From the NCBI GenBank assembly GCA_900548455.1, contig URKQ01000006.1:104919-168918 (forward strand): 64,000 nucleotides of DNA. The letters are read 5' to 3'. How positions within the stretch are numbered: position 1 is the first letter of the stretch; every line of letters starts with the position of its first letter. The notes beneath the pieces are model-generated. The model had not been told where the DNA came from. It ran no database searches and worked only from the letters and a program-made list of their open reading frames with translations. A program made the translations under genes and the position numbers. This document shows, piece after piece, positions 16,323 to 24,455 of the stretch. The DNA comes from an uncultured Clostridium sp. GTDB lineage: Bacteria > Bacillota > Clostridia > Clostridiales > Clostridiaceae.

Positions 16323-18944
16323 TTATTTAGCTATACTATTCACCTTTATTTCTATCTTCTGATTTTGGCCTTCATCAACGATCAAATTACATCCATTTTG
16401 AACCTGTCCTGCAATTATCATTTTCGCAATCATAGTTTCAAGAACATTTCCTATATATCTTTTTAGTGGTCTTGCTCCATATATTGGATCATATCCTTCC
16501 CTAGCTAAAATCTCTTTAGCTTTATCTGTAACCTGTAATGATATATTCTTATCTTTTAGCCTATTTCTAACATCCCCTATAAATATATCAATAATCTTTT
16601 TAATTCCTTCCATACTAAGAGGTTTAAACATGATTATATCATCCACACGATTTAAAAATTCAGGTTTAAATCTTCTCTTCATTTCTGACATTACAAGTTC
16701 TTTAGCATTCTCACTAATCTCTCCACTATTATCATCTAATAGATAACTACTTCCTATATTGGATGTCATAATTATGATGGTATTTTTAAAATCTACTGTC
16801 TTTCCTTTATTGTCAGTAAGTCTTCCATCATCTAAAATCTGTAAGAATATATTAAATACATCTTCATGAGCTTTTTCTATCTCATCAAACAATATTACTG
16901 AATATGGTTTTCTTCTTACAGCTTCAGTAAGTTGACCACCTTCTTCATACCCAACATATCCTGGAGGGGCTCCTATAAGCCTTGATACTGCATATTTCTC
17001 CATATACTCAGACATGTCAATTCTTATAATATTTTCTTCACTATCAAATAAATTTTTTGCAAGAGTTTTTGCAAGTTCAGTTTTCCCAACACCTGTAGGG
17101 CCTAAAAATATAAAGGATCCTATTGGTTTGTTTTCATCCTTCATTCCAGCTCTAGCTCTTATTACTGCATTTGCTACAGCTGTTACAGCTTCATCCTGTC
17201 CAATCACTCTTTCATGAAGCTCATCTTCTAGCCTTAAAAGTTTATCTCTTTCACCTTCTACTAATCTTGATACAGGAATACCAGTCCATTTAGAAACTAT
17301 TTGAGAAATTTCTTCTTCTGTAACCTCTTCTTTTAAAAGAGCATTTTCGTACCCTTCTTTCATTTTTTCTTCTTTAGCCTCTATATCAGCTTCTAATGTA
17401 GGAATCACTCCATATTTTAGTTGTGCTGCAGCATTTAAATCATACTCTCTCTCATACTTTTCAACTTTACCTCTTGCTTCATCTAACTGCTCCTTTAAAG
17501 CTCTAACTTCAAGTATTTTGCCCTTTTCTTTTTCATATTTAGCTGTCATTTCATCATTTTTATCTCTAAGTTCAGCTAATTCTTTTTGAAGCTGTTCAAG
17601 TCTCTTTTTAGATCCTTCGTCATTTTCTTTTAATAGAGCTTCTCTTTCAGTTTCCAGTGTAAATAGTTTTCGTCTTACCATATCAAGTTCTGTTGGAAGT
17701 GAATCTATTTCACTTCTAATCATAGCTCCAGCCTCATCAATAAGATCTATTGCCTTATCTGGTAAAAATCTATCTTGAATGTATCTATGTGATAATTTAG
17801 CAGCAGCTACTATTGCTGAATCATGAATTCTAACTCCATGATGAATCTCAAACCTCTCCTTTAAACCTCTCAATATTGAAATTGTATCTTGTACTGTAGG
17901 CTCATCAGCTATTACTGGCTGAAACCTTCTCTCCAAGGCTTTATCCTTTTCTATATATTGTCTATATTCATCAAAGGTTGTTGCTCCAATGCAATGTAAC
18001 TCTCCTCTTGCTAACATTGGTTTTATCAAATTTCCAGCATCCATAGCTCCATCAGTTTTACCTGCTCCAACAATGGTGTGAATTTCATCTATAAATAAAA
18101 TTATCTTACCATCTGAACTTTTCACTTCATTTAGTACTGCTTTTAATCTCTCTTCAAATTCTCCTCTATATTTTGCACCTGCAATTAAAGCACCCATATC
18201 TAAGGAAAATATAATTCTATCTTTAAGCCCTTCTGGCACATCCCCTCTTACTATTCTCTCAGCAAGTCCTTCAACTATTGCAGTTTTACCAACACCAGGC
18301 TCTCCAATTAGAACGGGATTATTTTTAGTTCTTCTAGATAAAATTCTTATAACTCTTCTTATTTCCTCATCTCTTCCAATAACCGGATCTAATTTATGAG
18401 CCTTAGCAAGTTCCACTAAGTTTGTTCCATATTTAGTAAGCGCATCATAAGTACCCTCTGGATCATTACTATCAACTCTTTGATTACCTCTTACCATTGA
18501 TAAAACTTCCATAAACTTATTTTTACTAATATCAAACTCTTTAAGGATCTTTCCAACAACACCTCTTGAATCAACATCCATAATAGCAAGCATCACATGT
18601 TCAACACTAATGTATGAATCTTCAAAACTTCTTGATATATCTTCTGCCTTAACTAAAACTTCATTGACCCTTCTTGTAGCTGTAATACCTGATGAATTTG
18701 CACCTTCTCCTAAAACCTTAGGCATTTTTTCTAATTCAGAAGAAACTCTTCTTTTTAAACTCTCTACATTTACTCCCATCTTTTCAAATACGCTTGGAAT
18801 TAATCCATCTCGTTGATTAATTAAAGCTGAAAACAAGTGAATTATATCCAATTGTTGATGGTTATTTCTAACCGCTTCATCATAAGCATCATTTAAACTT
18901 TGTTGTACTCTTAATGTTAATTTTTCATTTTCCATACCTTTCAC
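16323..18944 (-). CDS. clpB: ClpB protein disaggregase
   Basis: The 873-residue AAA+ chaperone works with DnaK to pull proteins out of aggregates. An N-terminal Clp-repeat domain (about 1-150) is followed by NBD1 with G-E-P-G-V-G-K-T and the D-E-I-H-T Walker B, the long coiled-coil middle domain (about 410-540) that marks ClpB against ClpA/ClpC, and NBD2 with G-P-T-G-V-G-K-T. The start is either GTG at 18944 or ATG at 18935; the AAAGGAG element lies unusually far upstream (about 25 bases). The gene follows a marR-family gene by only about 48 bases with no terminator, suggesting control by that regulator. No CIRCE or CtsR box was seen. Confidence 0.95.
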   Translation of the reverse strand: MKGMENEKLTLRVQQSLNDAYDEAVRNNHQQLDIIHLFSALINQRDGLIPSVFEKMGVNVESLKRRVSSELEKMPKVLGEGANSSGITATRRVNEVLVKAEDISRSFEDSYISVEHVMLAIMDVDSRGVVGKILKEFDISKNKFMEVLSMVRGNQRVDSNDPEGTYDALTKYGTNLVELAKAHKLDPVIGRDEEIRRVIRILSRRTKNNPVLIGEPGVGKTAIVEGLAERIVRGDVPEGLKDRIIFSLDMGALIAGAKYRGEFEERLKAVLNEVKSSDGKIILFIDEIHTIVGAGKTDGAMDAGNLIKPMLARGELHCIGATTFDEYRQYIEKDKALERRFQPVIADEPTVQDTISILRGLKERFEIHHGVRIHDSAIVAAAKLSHRYIQDRFLPDKAIDLIDEAGAMIRSEIDSLPTELDMVRRKLFTLETEREALLKENDEGSKKRLEQLQKELAELRDKNDEMTAKYEKEKGKILEVRALKEQLDEARGKVEKYEREYDLNAAAQLKYGVIPTLEADIEAKEEKMKEGYENALLKEEVTEEEISQIVSKWTGIPVSRLVEGERDKLLRLEDELHERVIGQDEAVTAVANAVIRARAGMKDENKPIGSFIFLGPTGVGKTELAKTLAKNLFDSEENIIRIDMSEYMEKYAVSRLIGAPPGYVGYEEGGQLTEAVRRKPYSVILFDEIEKAHEDVFNIFLQILDDGRLTDNKGKTVDFKNTIIIMTSNIGSSYLLDDNSGEISENAKELVMSEMKRRFKPEFLNRVDDIIMFKPLSMEGIKKIIDIFIGDVRNRLKDKNISLQVTDKAKEILAREGYDPIYGARPLKRYIGNVLETMIAKMIIAGQVQNGCNLIVDEGQNQKIEIKVNSIAK

Positions 18945-18992
18945 ACGATTGCTATATACGGCAACCTATCTCCTTTCTTTAAACTATATAAA

Positions 18993-19427
18993 TCAGATAT
19001 TATTTGCTATTTTTCTCAGTAATTCTAAAAGCATTTCTCTTTCTTCATCTGTATCTAATCCGCTAAGAATATAACCAGATAGTTTCTTTTCAAAGGCTAG
19101 ATATTCACTTTGTACCTCATAGCCTTCATCAGTTAAAATTAATCCATAGGATCTTCTATCTCTTTTGCTAATTACTCTTGTAACATAATTTAATCTTTCT
19201 AATCTATCTATAGCACTAGTCAATGTACTTTTAGGGATATCCAATATAGAACATATCTCTTTGAATATCACATCTTCTTTGCTATATACTATTTCAATAA
19301 TTTTAATTTCCATGGAAGATAACTTCTCCACTCTAGGAAACTCTTCTATTAATTTTATTTTATTATTAGGTTCCAGAATCACCCTCCACAGGCTACCAAA
19401 CTCCTGCAAAATTTCATCATCATTCAT
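18993..19427 (-). CDS. MarR-family transcriptional regulator upstream of clpB
   Basis: The 144-residue winged-helix repressor has helix-turn-helix I-F-K-E-I-C-S-I-L-D-I-P-K-S-T-L-T (about 54-70) and the wing with D-R-R-S-Y-G. Terminal helices would form the dimer. Proteins of this family respond to small ligands or thiol oxidation; no Cys beyond the one in the HTH region is evident, so a ligand is unknown. The gene is the first of a probable operon with clpB, and its promoter carries two palindromes, one lying between the -35 and -10 boxes. This is strong context for autorepression with clpB as co-regulated target. Confidence 0.9.
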   Translation of the reverse strand: MNDDEILQEFGSLWRVILEPNNKIKLIEEFPRVEKLSSMEIKIIEIVYSKEDVIFKEICSILDIPKSTLTSAIDRLERLNYVTRVISKRDRRSYGLILTDEGYEVQSEYLAFEKKLSGYILSGLDTDEEREMLLELLRKIANNI

Positions 19428-19493
19428 TACAACTACCTCTTAATTTCCAAATATCTCTTCTAATTATATTCTTAACACAAAATAATTTTTTAT

Positions 19494-19512
19494 TAGTACG
19501 TTATACGTACTA
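19494..19512. promoter_or_regulatory. Operator 1 of the marR-clpB promoter
   Basis: TAGTAC, seven bases, then GTACTA, a 19-bp palindrome lying roughly 15 bases downstream of the -10 box. It has the same half-sites and spacer length as operator 2. Confidence 0.75.
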
Positions 19513-19526
19513 ATCTCCACAGCAAT

Positions 19527-19555
19527 ATAGTACCACTATCGTACTATATTGTCAA
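19527..19555 (-). promoter_or_regulatory. Sigma-A promoter of marR-clpB with embedded operator 2
   Basis: On the minus strand TTGACA (19550-19555) and TACTAT (19527-19532) are 17 bases apart. The palindrome TAGTAC-N7-GTACTA (19528-19546) fills the spacer and covers the -10 box, so a bound repressor would block polymerase. Centres of the two operators are 34 bases apart, about three helical turns. Confidence 0.75.
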
Positions 19556-19594
19556 ATAAAATGTTGCTTATATTTTCACAACATTTTATTTGAC
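19551..19594 (-). terminator. Long perfect hairpin after degV
   Basis: A 16-bp perfect stem (19551-19566 with 19579-19594) starts two bases past the degV stop codon. It lacks a good T run on the minus strand, and the -35 box of the marR promoter overlaps its far arm. It probably ends the degV transcript, but a regulatory role is possible. Confidence 0.5.
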
Positions 19595-19595
19595 T

Positions 19596-20441
19596 CTATT
19601 TTACTTCTATTATAGATAATCCTATAGCTCCTGGCCCCGTATGAACCCCCATAGCTGGACCTATGGTCTCAAAATGAATTTCAGATATCCTAGGATCAGA
19701 TTTATATTCATTATAAAGTTGTTGTGCTTCCTTCATCGCATCACCATTTAGCACCCATACCTTACATTTACTTCTATTTAAATGCTCTTCTAGAGATTTT
19801 TTTAATTTATTTATTGATTGAACTCTTCCTCTACTTTGAGCATATTTATAAAGTTCTCCCTCTTCATTTGAAGAAATAATTGGTTTTAAATGGATTAATT
19901 CCCCTAGAGCTCCCTTTACCCTGTTAATTCTTCCACCCTTCACTAAATACTCTAAAGTATTTAATACTACATAACCATAAACTCTCTTTCGTATATCCTC
20001 TAAATTTCTTAAAATTTCCTCACTTTCAATTCCCTTGTCCACCATCTTAGCTGCCTCCAGAACAATAGTCCCTTGAGGATACCCCAACGTTTTAGTATCA
20101 AAGAAATGAAAATTAAGTCCCTCATATCCTTGTGAAACTACTTTTAAGCTGTTTAAAGTCCCAGAAAGCTTACTTGACACAGTGATAATTATTACATCTG
20201 TGTATCCCTCTTCTTTAACTTCATCAAAAACTTTTAAACAATACTTCATATCTGGCAAGGAAGTTGTTGGTATTTCTTCTTTCAATTTACTATACATTTC
20301 TTCTGACGTAATATCAATTTTATCTAAATACTCTTTTCTATTATAAATTAACTTAATAGGTAGTAATGTTATATTATATTTTGCCGCAGTTTCTAAACTC
20401 AAATCACAACTACTATCAGCAAGCAACTTTATCTTTTGCAA
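19596..20441 (-). CDS. DegV family fatty-acid-binding protein
   Basis: The 281-residue protein belongs to the DegV/FakB family, which binds a fatty acid and presents it to the FakA kinase. The N-terminal K-L-L-A-D-S-S-C-D-L, the P-T-T-S-L-P motif (about 57-62), S-S-K-L-S-G-T (about 88-94) and the R-I-N-R-V-K-G segment, with H-T-G-P-G-A-I-G near the C-terminus, are all typical. It probably acts in the cytoplasm in phospholipid precursor supply. No fakA is adjacent. Binding preference is unknown. Confidence 0.88.
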   Translation of the reverse strand: MQKIKLLADSSCDLSLETAAKYNITLLPIKLIYNRKEYLDKIDITSEEMYSKLKEEIPTTSLPDMKYCLKVFDEVKEEGYTDVIIITVSSKLSGTLNSLKVVSQGYEGLNFHFFDTKTLGYPQGTIVLEAAKMVDKGIESEEILRNLEDIRKRVYGYVVLNTLEYLVKGGRINRVKGALGELIHLKPIISSNEEGELYKYAQSRGRVQSINKLKKSLEEHLNRSKCKVWVLNGDAMKEAQQLYNEYKSDPRISEIHFETIGPAMGVHTGPGAIGLSIIEVK

Positions 20442-20558
20442 ATTAATTCCTCCTCAGATTTAACTATATATAAGTTACCATTAACAATATTTATTGCAAC
20501 TTATATATCTCTCATTCTAACATATATTTTTTATTATTCCACAATATTATTTTTTTAT

Positions 20559-20605
20559 AAACTAAAATAACTCAAAGGCGAGGTACCTCTGAGTTATTTT
20601 AGTTT
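20559..20605 (-). terminator. Hairpin between gap and degV
   Basis: A 16-bp stem (20559-20574 with 20590-20605) encloses a second small palindrome, GAGGTACCTC. It follows the gap gene. There is no T run on the minus strand, so it may act in RNA stability or as a weak terminator. Confidence 0.5.
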
Positions 20606-20672
20606 GGTATTTTGGTATTTTATAATGGTTTATAATATTGGGTTAATATATAATGAAGCTATTACTAGCTCA

Positions 20673-21701
20673 CTACGCAATTTTCATTTCTTTTTGTATT
20701 AACATTTTTGCAACTAAATTAGTCAAATCCATAACTCTAGCTGAGTAACCCCATTCATTATCATACCATGAAGCTACTTTTATCATATTTCCATTAACCA
20801 TAGTTGAAAGTCCATCAACTATAGATGATCTATCATCACCTTTAAAATCTACTGATACTAGTGGTAAATCACATACTCCTAATATACCCTTTAACTCTCC
20901 TTCAGCTGCTTTTCTTAAAACTTCATTAACTTCTTCAGCTGTAGTTTCTCTTGAAACTTCACAAACTAAATCTGTAATAGACACTGCTGCTGTAGGAACT
21001 CTTAAAGCAAATCCATCTAATCTTCCCTTTAATTGAGGCAAAACCTTTGCAACAGCTTTAGCTGCTCCTGTAGTTGTAGGCACAATTGATTGACCTGCTG
21101 CTCTAGCTCTTCTCAAATCTTTATGAGTCTTGTCTAGTATTTGCTGATCATTAGTATAAGAATGGACTGTTGTAATAAATCCTTTTTCTATCTTAAAGTT
21201 TTCATCTATAACTTTAGCCACTGGAGCTAAACAATTTGTTGTACAAGATGCATTTGAAATAACTGTATGCATATCTATATCTAAATCATCATCATTTACA
21301 CCCATTACTACAGTAATATCTTCATCTTTACCTGGTGCTGTTAAAATAACTTTCTTTGCACCTGATTGAACATGTCCCATTAATTCCTTCTTAGTTTTAA
21401 ACTTTCCAGTTGACTCTACTACCAAATCAACCTCTAACTCACTCCAAGGAATTGTTGATGGAGAATCACATCTAGTGATTTTAATTTCATTTCCATTAAT
21501 TATTATTGAATCTTCTGTTGTTTCTACTTGTCCTCTAAATGTTCCAAAACAGGAATCATAAACAAATAAATGGGCAAGAGTCTCTACGTCGGCCCTAGCA
21601 TTTATTGCTACTACTTTAAAATCTCTATTAGGACTTTCACAAGCAATCCTTAAAAAAGTTCTTCCAATTCTTCCAAAGCCGTTTATTCCAACATTTATCA
21701 T
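20673..21701 (-). CDS. gap: Glyceraldehyde-3-phosphate dehydrogenase, GapB-like
   Basis: A complete 342-residue phosphorylating GAPDH. The Rossmann start G-I-N-G-F-G-R-I-G-R, catalytic S-N-A-S-C-T-T-N-C-L-A and the C-terminal W-Y-D-N-E-W-G-Y are intact. After the second strand it reads V-A-I-N-A-R-A-D, whereas NAD-specific glycolytic enzymes have an Asp directly after N. Loss of that Asp is a hallmark of the NADP-using, gluconeogenic GapB type, so this may be the biosynthetic enzyme or one with dual use. It is not linked to pgk, tpi or a CggR gene. A promoter-like TTGACG-N17-TACTAT lies upstream. Confidence 0.93.
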   Translation of the reverse strand: MINVGINGFGRIGRTFLRIACESPNRDFKVVAINARADVETLAHLFVYDSCFGTFRGQVETTEDSIIINGNEIKITRCDSPSTIPWSELEVDLVVESTGKFKTKKELMGHVQSGAKKVILTAPGKDEDITVVMGVNDDDLDIDMHTVISNASCTTNCLAPVAKVIDENFKIEKGFITTVHSYTNDQQILDKTHKDLRRARAAGQSIVPTTTGAAKAVAKVLPQLKGRLDGFALRVPTAAVSITDLVCEVSRETTAEEVNEVLRKAAEGELKGILGVCDLPLVSVDFKGDDRSSIVDGLSTMVNGNMIKVASWYDNEWGYSARVMDLTNLVAKMLIQKEMKIA

Positions 21702-21742
21702 AACTAAACCCCCGTAATATTTGTTCTACACTTTATATTTAT

Positions 21743-21771
21743 ATAGTATATCACATTATCCCAAACGTCAA
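21743..21771 (-). promoter_or_regulatory. Predicted promoter of gap
   Basis: On the minus strand TTGACG (21766-21771) and TACTAT (21743-21748) are 17 bases apart, some 40-70 bases before the gap start. Motif evidence only. Confidence 0.5.
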
Positions 21772-21964
21772 ATATAATATATCATATTGGTTTTAATTAT
21801 CCGTATATAATCCTATGTATAATTCATTTTTCTCCATATTTCTTTAATTTACTATCCAATCCATTTTTGAACCAATAACAGTTTTATTGCAGAATGTGCT
21901 ACACTATTGCTTTGTACTTAATCTACTATATATTTATGTTTATAAACACATTCTTTTTTCTATT

Positions 21965-22305
21965 GACTCCGTAATAAAATAAAGTGATAGAATGTACAAG
22001 TTTAAAATGTTTATTTAAAATTTAGGTGAAATAATATTGGCTTTGTTTGCATCACTTTAATTGCACACAAAGCCTTTCTATTCCCTTGTAATAAATACAC
22101 TGATCAGAGGTACAAATTTATGCTCGGCAATAAATATCTATGCTTATGACTGGCTTTTCCTAAAAGGGGTTGGAAGGGGACTCTGTTTCCTCCTTGTTAA
22201 GGAGAGATTCCTCAAAGGGAACCATAAGGTTCCTTTTGAAAAGGCGGAATAAAATAATATAAGCTTTGTGTGCATCACTTTAATGGCACACAAAGCCTTT
22301 CTATT
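21965..22305. repeat. Nested miniature repeats, two tandem related units
   Basis: This 900-base gap (21702-22601) contains no convincing gene but clear repeats. Unit 1 (21965-22083) begins GACTCCGTAATAAAATAAAG and ends in a hairpin reading GGCTTTGT...ACAAAGCC. Unit 2 (22084-22305) begins with a similar CTTGTAATAAATACAC stretch and ends in almost the same hairpin; the final 54 bases of the units (22028-22082 and 22251-22305) are near-identical. Unit 2 holds an extra core (22188-22243) with two small palindromes, CCTCCTTGTTAAGGAG and AAAGGGAACC/GGTTCC. The same core recurs inverted at 63946-64000. The ends of unit 1 form imperfect inverted repeats, as in MITEs. Confidence 0.7.
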
Positions 22306-22573
22306 ATATAGTTTATAGAGTACTTAAAAACCCCTATTAATATGACACAAATATATTTGATATCAATGTTATCATAGTTAATCATAAAAGTAGTACATAG
22401 TATAAAATAAATAGCTAATTCAATTAACAAAAAAGGTAACACAATGTTTTTCTTTTTAATGTCAGATGGGTTAGATATAAAAAATATAACAAACAACTGT
22501 TTTATTTATATTTTACATTAACAAAAGAAAATGTTCCAATCAAATCCAAAAATTCTATACTTTGCTATACATT

Positions 22574-22603
22574 AAAAAAGAAGCCCTATAGAGCTTCTTT
22601 TTT
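22574..22603 (-). terminator. Terminator after DUF4870 gene
   Basis: An 11-bp stem (22574-22584 with 22593-22603) overlaps the stop codon of the minus-strand gene; the stem itself ends in a T run on that strand. Confidence 0.7.
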
Positions 22604-23048
22604 ACTTTTTAATTATTTTATCAGTTAATTTTCCTATAACAGGGATTCTATATTCTACATAATCATGAGACTTTATAATAGCTATGACTTCAAAAACAGT
22701 AATAACTATTGAAATAATCCCTCTAATAATAAAAACTACAGCTAAATTTCCCCAATTAAAAAAAGAATGAGTTCCAAATACTATTGCTATTATATTTCCA
22801 CCAGCAAACAAGCTTAATATAAATTTAATCACAATTCCTGAGATATTCAATAAAAATGCTTGCATAGCATGAAATTTGACAAAGTTACTTTTGCTTTCTA
22901 CAAAATAAAAAATTATCGGTATAAGCCAAGATACAAAACTAATGCCAGGAATAAAAATTATTATAATAGAAGCAGCATAAGTAAGTAATGCAACCGTATT
23001 AGCATTCATATCAAAAATCGATGACTTGTGTGGCCCCCAAATATCCAT
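22602..23048 (-). CDS. DUF4870/Tic20-like membrane protein
   Basis: A 148-residue protein with about four hydrophobic helices (roughly 17-48, 60-83, 84-110 and 110-130) and the F-H-A-M-Q-A-F-L-L-N segment after the second, which is characteristic of DUF4870 proteins. These small membrane proteins are widespread and of unknown role, with remote similarity to Tic20. GGGAGGA precedes the ATG. It is followed by a terminator and preceded by the panD terminator, so it is a single-gene unit. Confidence 0.75.
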   Translation of the reverse strand: MDIWGPHKSSIFDMNANTVALLTYAASIIIIFIPGISFVSWLIPIIFYFVESKSNFVKFHAMQAFLLNISGIVIKFILSLFAGGNIIAIVFGTHSFFNWGNLAVVFIIRGIISIVITVFEVIAIIKSHDYVEYRIPVIGKLTDKIIKK

Positions 23049-23131
23049 AATGGCAATCCTCCCTTTTAAATAATGCTTTAAAAAAATTATATCATACTTT
23101 ATACTTCATATATATTACTACTACCATGAAA

Positions 23132-23168
23132 AAAAGAATCTTTAACAAAAATTTGTAAAGATTCTTTT
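23132..23168 (-). terminator. Terminator of the pantothenate operon
   Basis: A 13-bp stem (23132-23144 with 23156-23168) lies 30 bases past panD. Confidence 0.75.
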
Positions 23169-23197
23169 AATATATATGTTACAATTAACTGAAATTA

Positions 23198-23581
23198 TTA
23201 CTTTAGCTCTCCATGTTTTTCATAGCATGAAACTTCTTTAACTTTATTCATCTCATCAACAAACACCACTTTAGGCTTATGGTTTTTAACTTCTTCTAAG
23301 CTCATATCCGCATAGCTCATTATTATAATTTTATCTCCAACTTGAACACACCTTGCAGCGGCTCCATTAAGACAAATAAGCCCACTTCCTCTTTCACCAG
23401 CTATTGTATAAGTCTCAAATCTACTTCCATTATCTATATCAACGATTTGAACTTTTTCATATTCAAATATTCCAGCTGCGTCAAGCAAATCCTCATCAAC
23501 TGTAATACTTCCTACATAATTTAATTCCGCTTGAACTACAGTAGCTCTATGGATCTTTCCTTTAAGCATAGTTACATTCAT
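23198..23581 (-). CDS. panD: Aspartate 1-decarboxylase PanD
   Basis: The 127-residue proenzyme makes beta-alanine from aspartate for pantothenate synthesis. It self-cleaves at Gly24-Ser25 (sequence Y-V-G-S-I-T) to form the pyruvoyl cofactor. K9 and H11, R54-type region and the L-N-G-A-A-A-R segment (about 72-78) are as in other PanD proteins. It is the last gene of panG-panB-panC-panD, starting two bases after the panC stop, so translation is coupled. All four steps from ketoisovalerate plus aspartate to pantothenate are therefore encoded together. Confidence 0.95.
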   Translation of the reverse strand: MNVTMLKGKIHRATVVQAELNYVGSITVDEDLLDAAGIFEYEKVQIVDIDNGSRFETYTIAGERGSGLICLNGAAARCVQVGDKIIIMSYADMSLEEVKNHKPKVVFVDEMNKVKEVSCYEKHGELK

Positions 23582-23583
23582 AA

Positions 23584-24438
23584 TTAGTTCCCCCTACATA
23601 TGTAAGTAAAATTGTCAATCAATCTTGTTTTGCCAATATAAACAGCTAAAGCTATAAGCACATCTTTTTCAATTTTATCTACAGAAACTAACTCTTCGCT
23701 GTCTACAATTTCAACATAATCTATCTTTGCACAAGGCTCTTTTTCAATTATTTCACAAATAGTTTCTTTTATTATCGATACATCTGTAACTCCAGAATTA
23801 ATTACTTCTTTTGCTTTACTTAAACTCCTACTTAAAACTAGAGCTGCCTTTCTTTCCTCTGTTGATAAATAAGTATTTCTAGAGCTTTTAGCAAGTCCAT
23901 CTTCTTCTCTAATAATAGGACATCCTACTATTTCTATATCAAAGTTCAAATCTCTTACCATTCTTTTAATTACAGCTAATTGCTGAGCATCCTTTTCACC
24001 AAAATATGCTCTATCTGCTGGAATAATATTAAACAATTTTGAAACTACAGTACATACCCCATCAAAGTGTATTGGTCTACTTTTTCCACAAAGTCCAGTA
24101 GTAAGTCCATCTACATGTACTTTTGTACAAGCTCCCTCTCTATACATTTCCTTAGGTTCTGGATGAAATATTAGTTCTGCTCCAGCTTTTTCACATAAAT
24201 TAGAATCTCTATCTAAATCTCTAGGATAATCCTCTAAATCTTCATTAGGTCCAAATTGTGTAGGATTAACAAATACACTTACTACAACCTTATCATTTTC
24301 AAGTACTGCTCTTTTAATTAAACTTTCATGTCCCTCATGAAGATATCCCATTGTAGGTACTAGTCCCACACTCAATCCTTGAGCTTTCCACTCTTTCACT
24401 TTACTTCTAACATCTTTAATATCACTTAATATAATCAT
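23584..24438 (-). CDS. panC: Pantothenate synthetase PanC
   Basis: The 284-residue ATP-dependent ligase joins pantoate and beta-alanine. Nucleotidyl-transferase motifs are clear: P-T-M-G-Y-L-H-E-G-H (28-37, the HIGH-like signature), N-P-T-Q-F-G-P-N-E-D, G-E-K-D-A-Q-Q-L, and S-S-R-N-T-Y-L (the KMSKS-like loop). Length and domain order (Rossmann domain, then small C-terminal domain) match the family. It lies 17 bases after panB and directly before panD. Confidence 0.95.
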   Translation of the reverse strand: MIILSDIKDVRSKVKEWKAQGLSVGLVPTMGYLHEGHESLIKRAVLENDKVVVSVFVNPTQFGPNEDLEDYPRDLDRDSNLCEKAGAELIFHPEPKEMYREGACTKVHVDGLTTGLCGKSRPIHFDGVCTVVSKLFNIIPADRAYFGEKDAQQLAVIKRMVRDLNFDIEIVGCPIIREEDGLAKSSRNTYLSTEERKAALVLSRSLSKAKEVINSGVTDVSIIKETICEIIEKEPCAKIDYVEIVDSEELVSVDKIEKDVLIALAVYIGKTRLIDNFTYICRGN

Positions 24439-24455
24439 AGCAATTACCTCTTCTT

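Noticed and set aside
22061..22252. A 63-codon plus-strand ORF in the repeat region
   Set aside because: It has no ribosome binding site and is made of repeat hairpins and palindromes, so it is a chance frame across the repeats.
22275..22496. A hydrophobic 73-codon minus-strand ORF
   Set aside because: It starts at TTG without a ribosome binding site and its end runs into the repeat hairpin. It may be a remnant, but I cannot support a gene.
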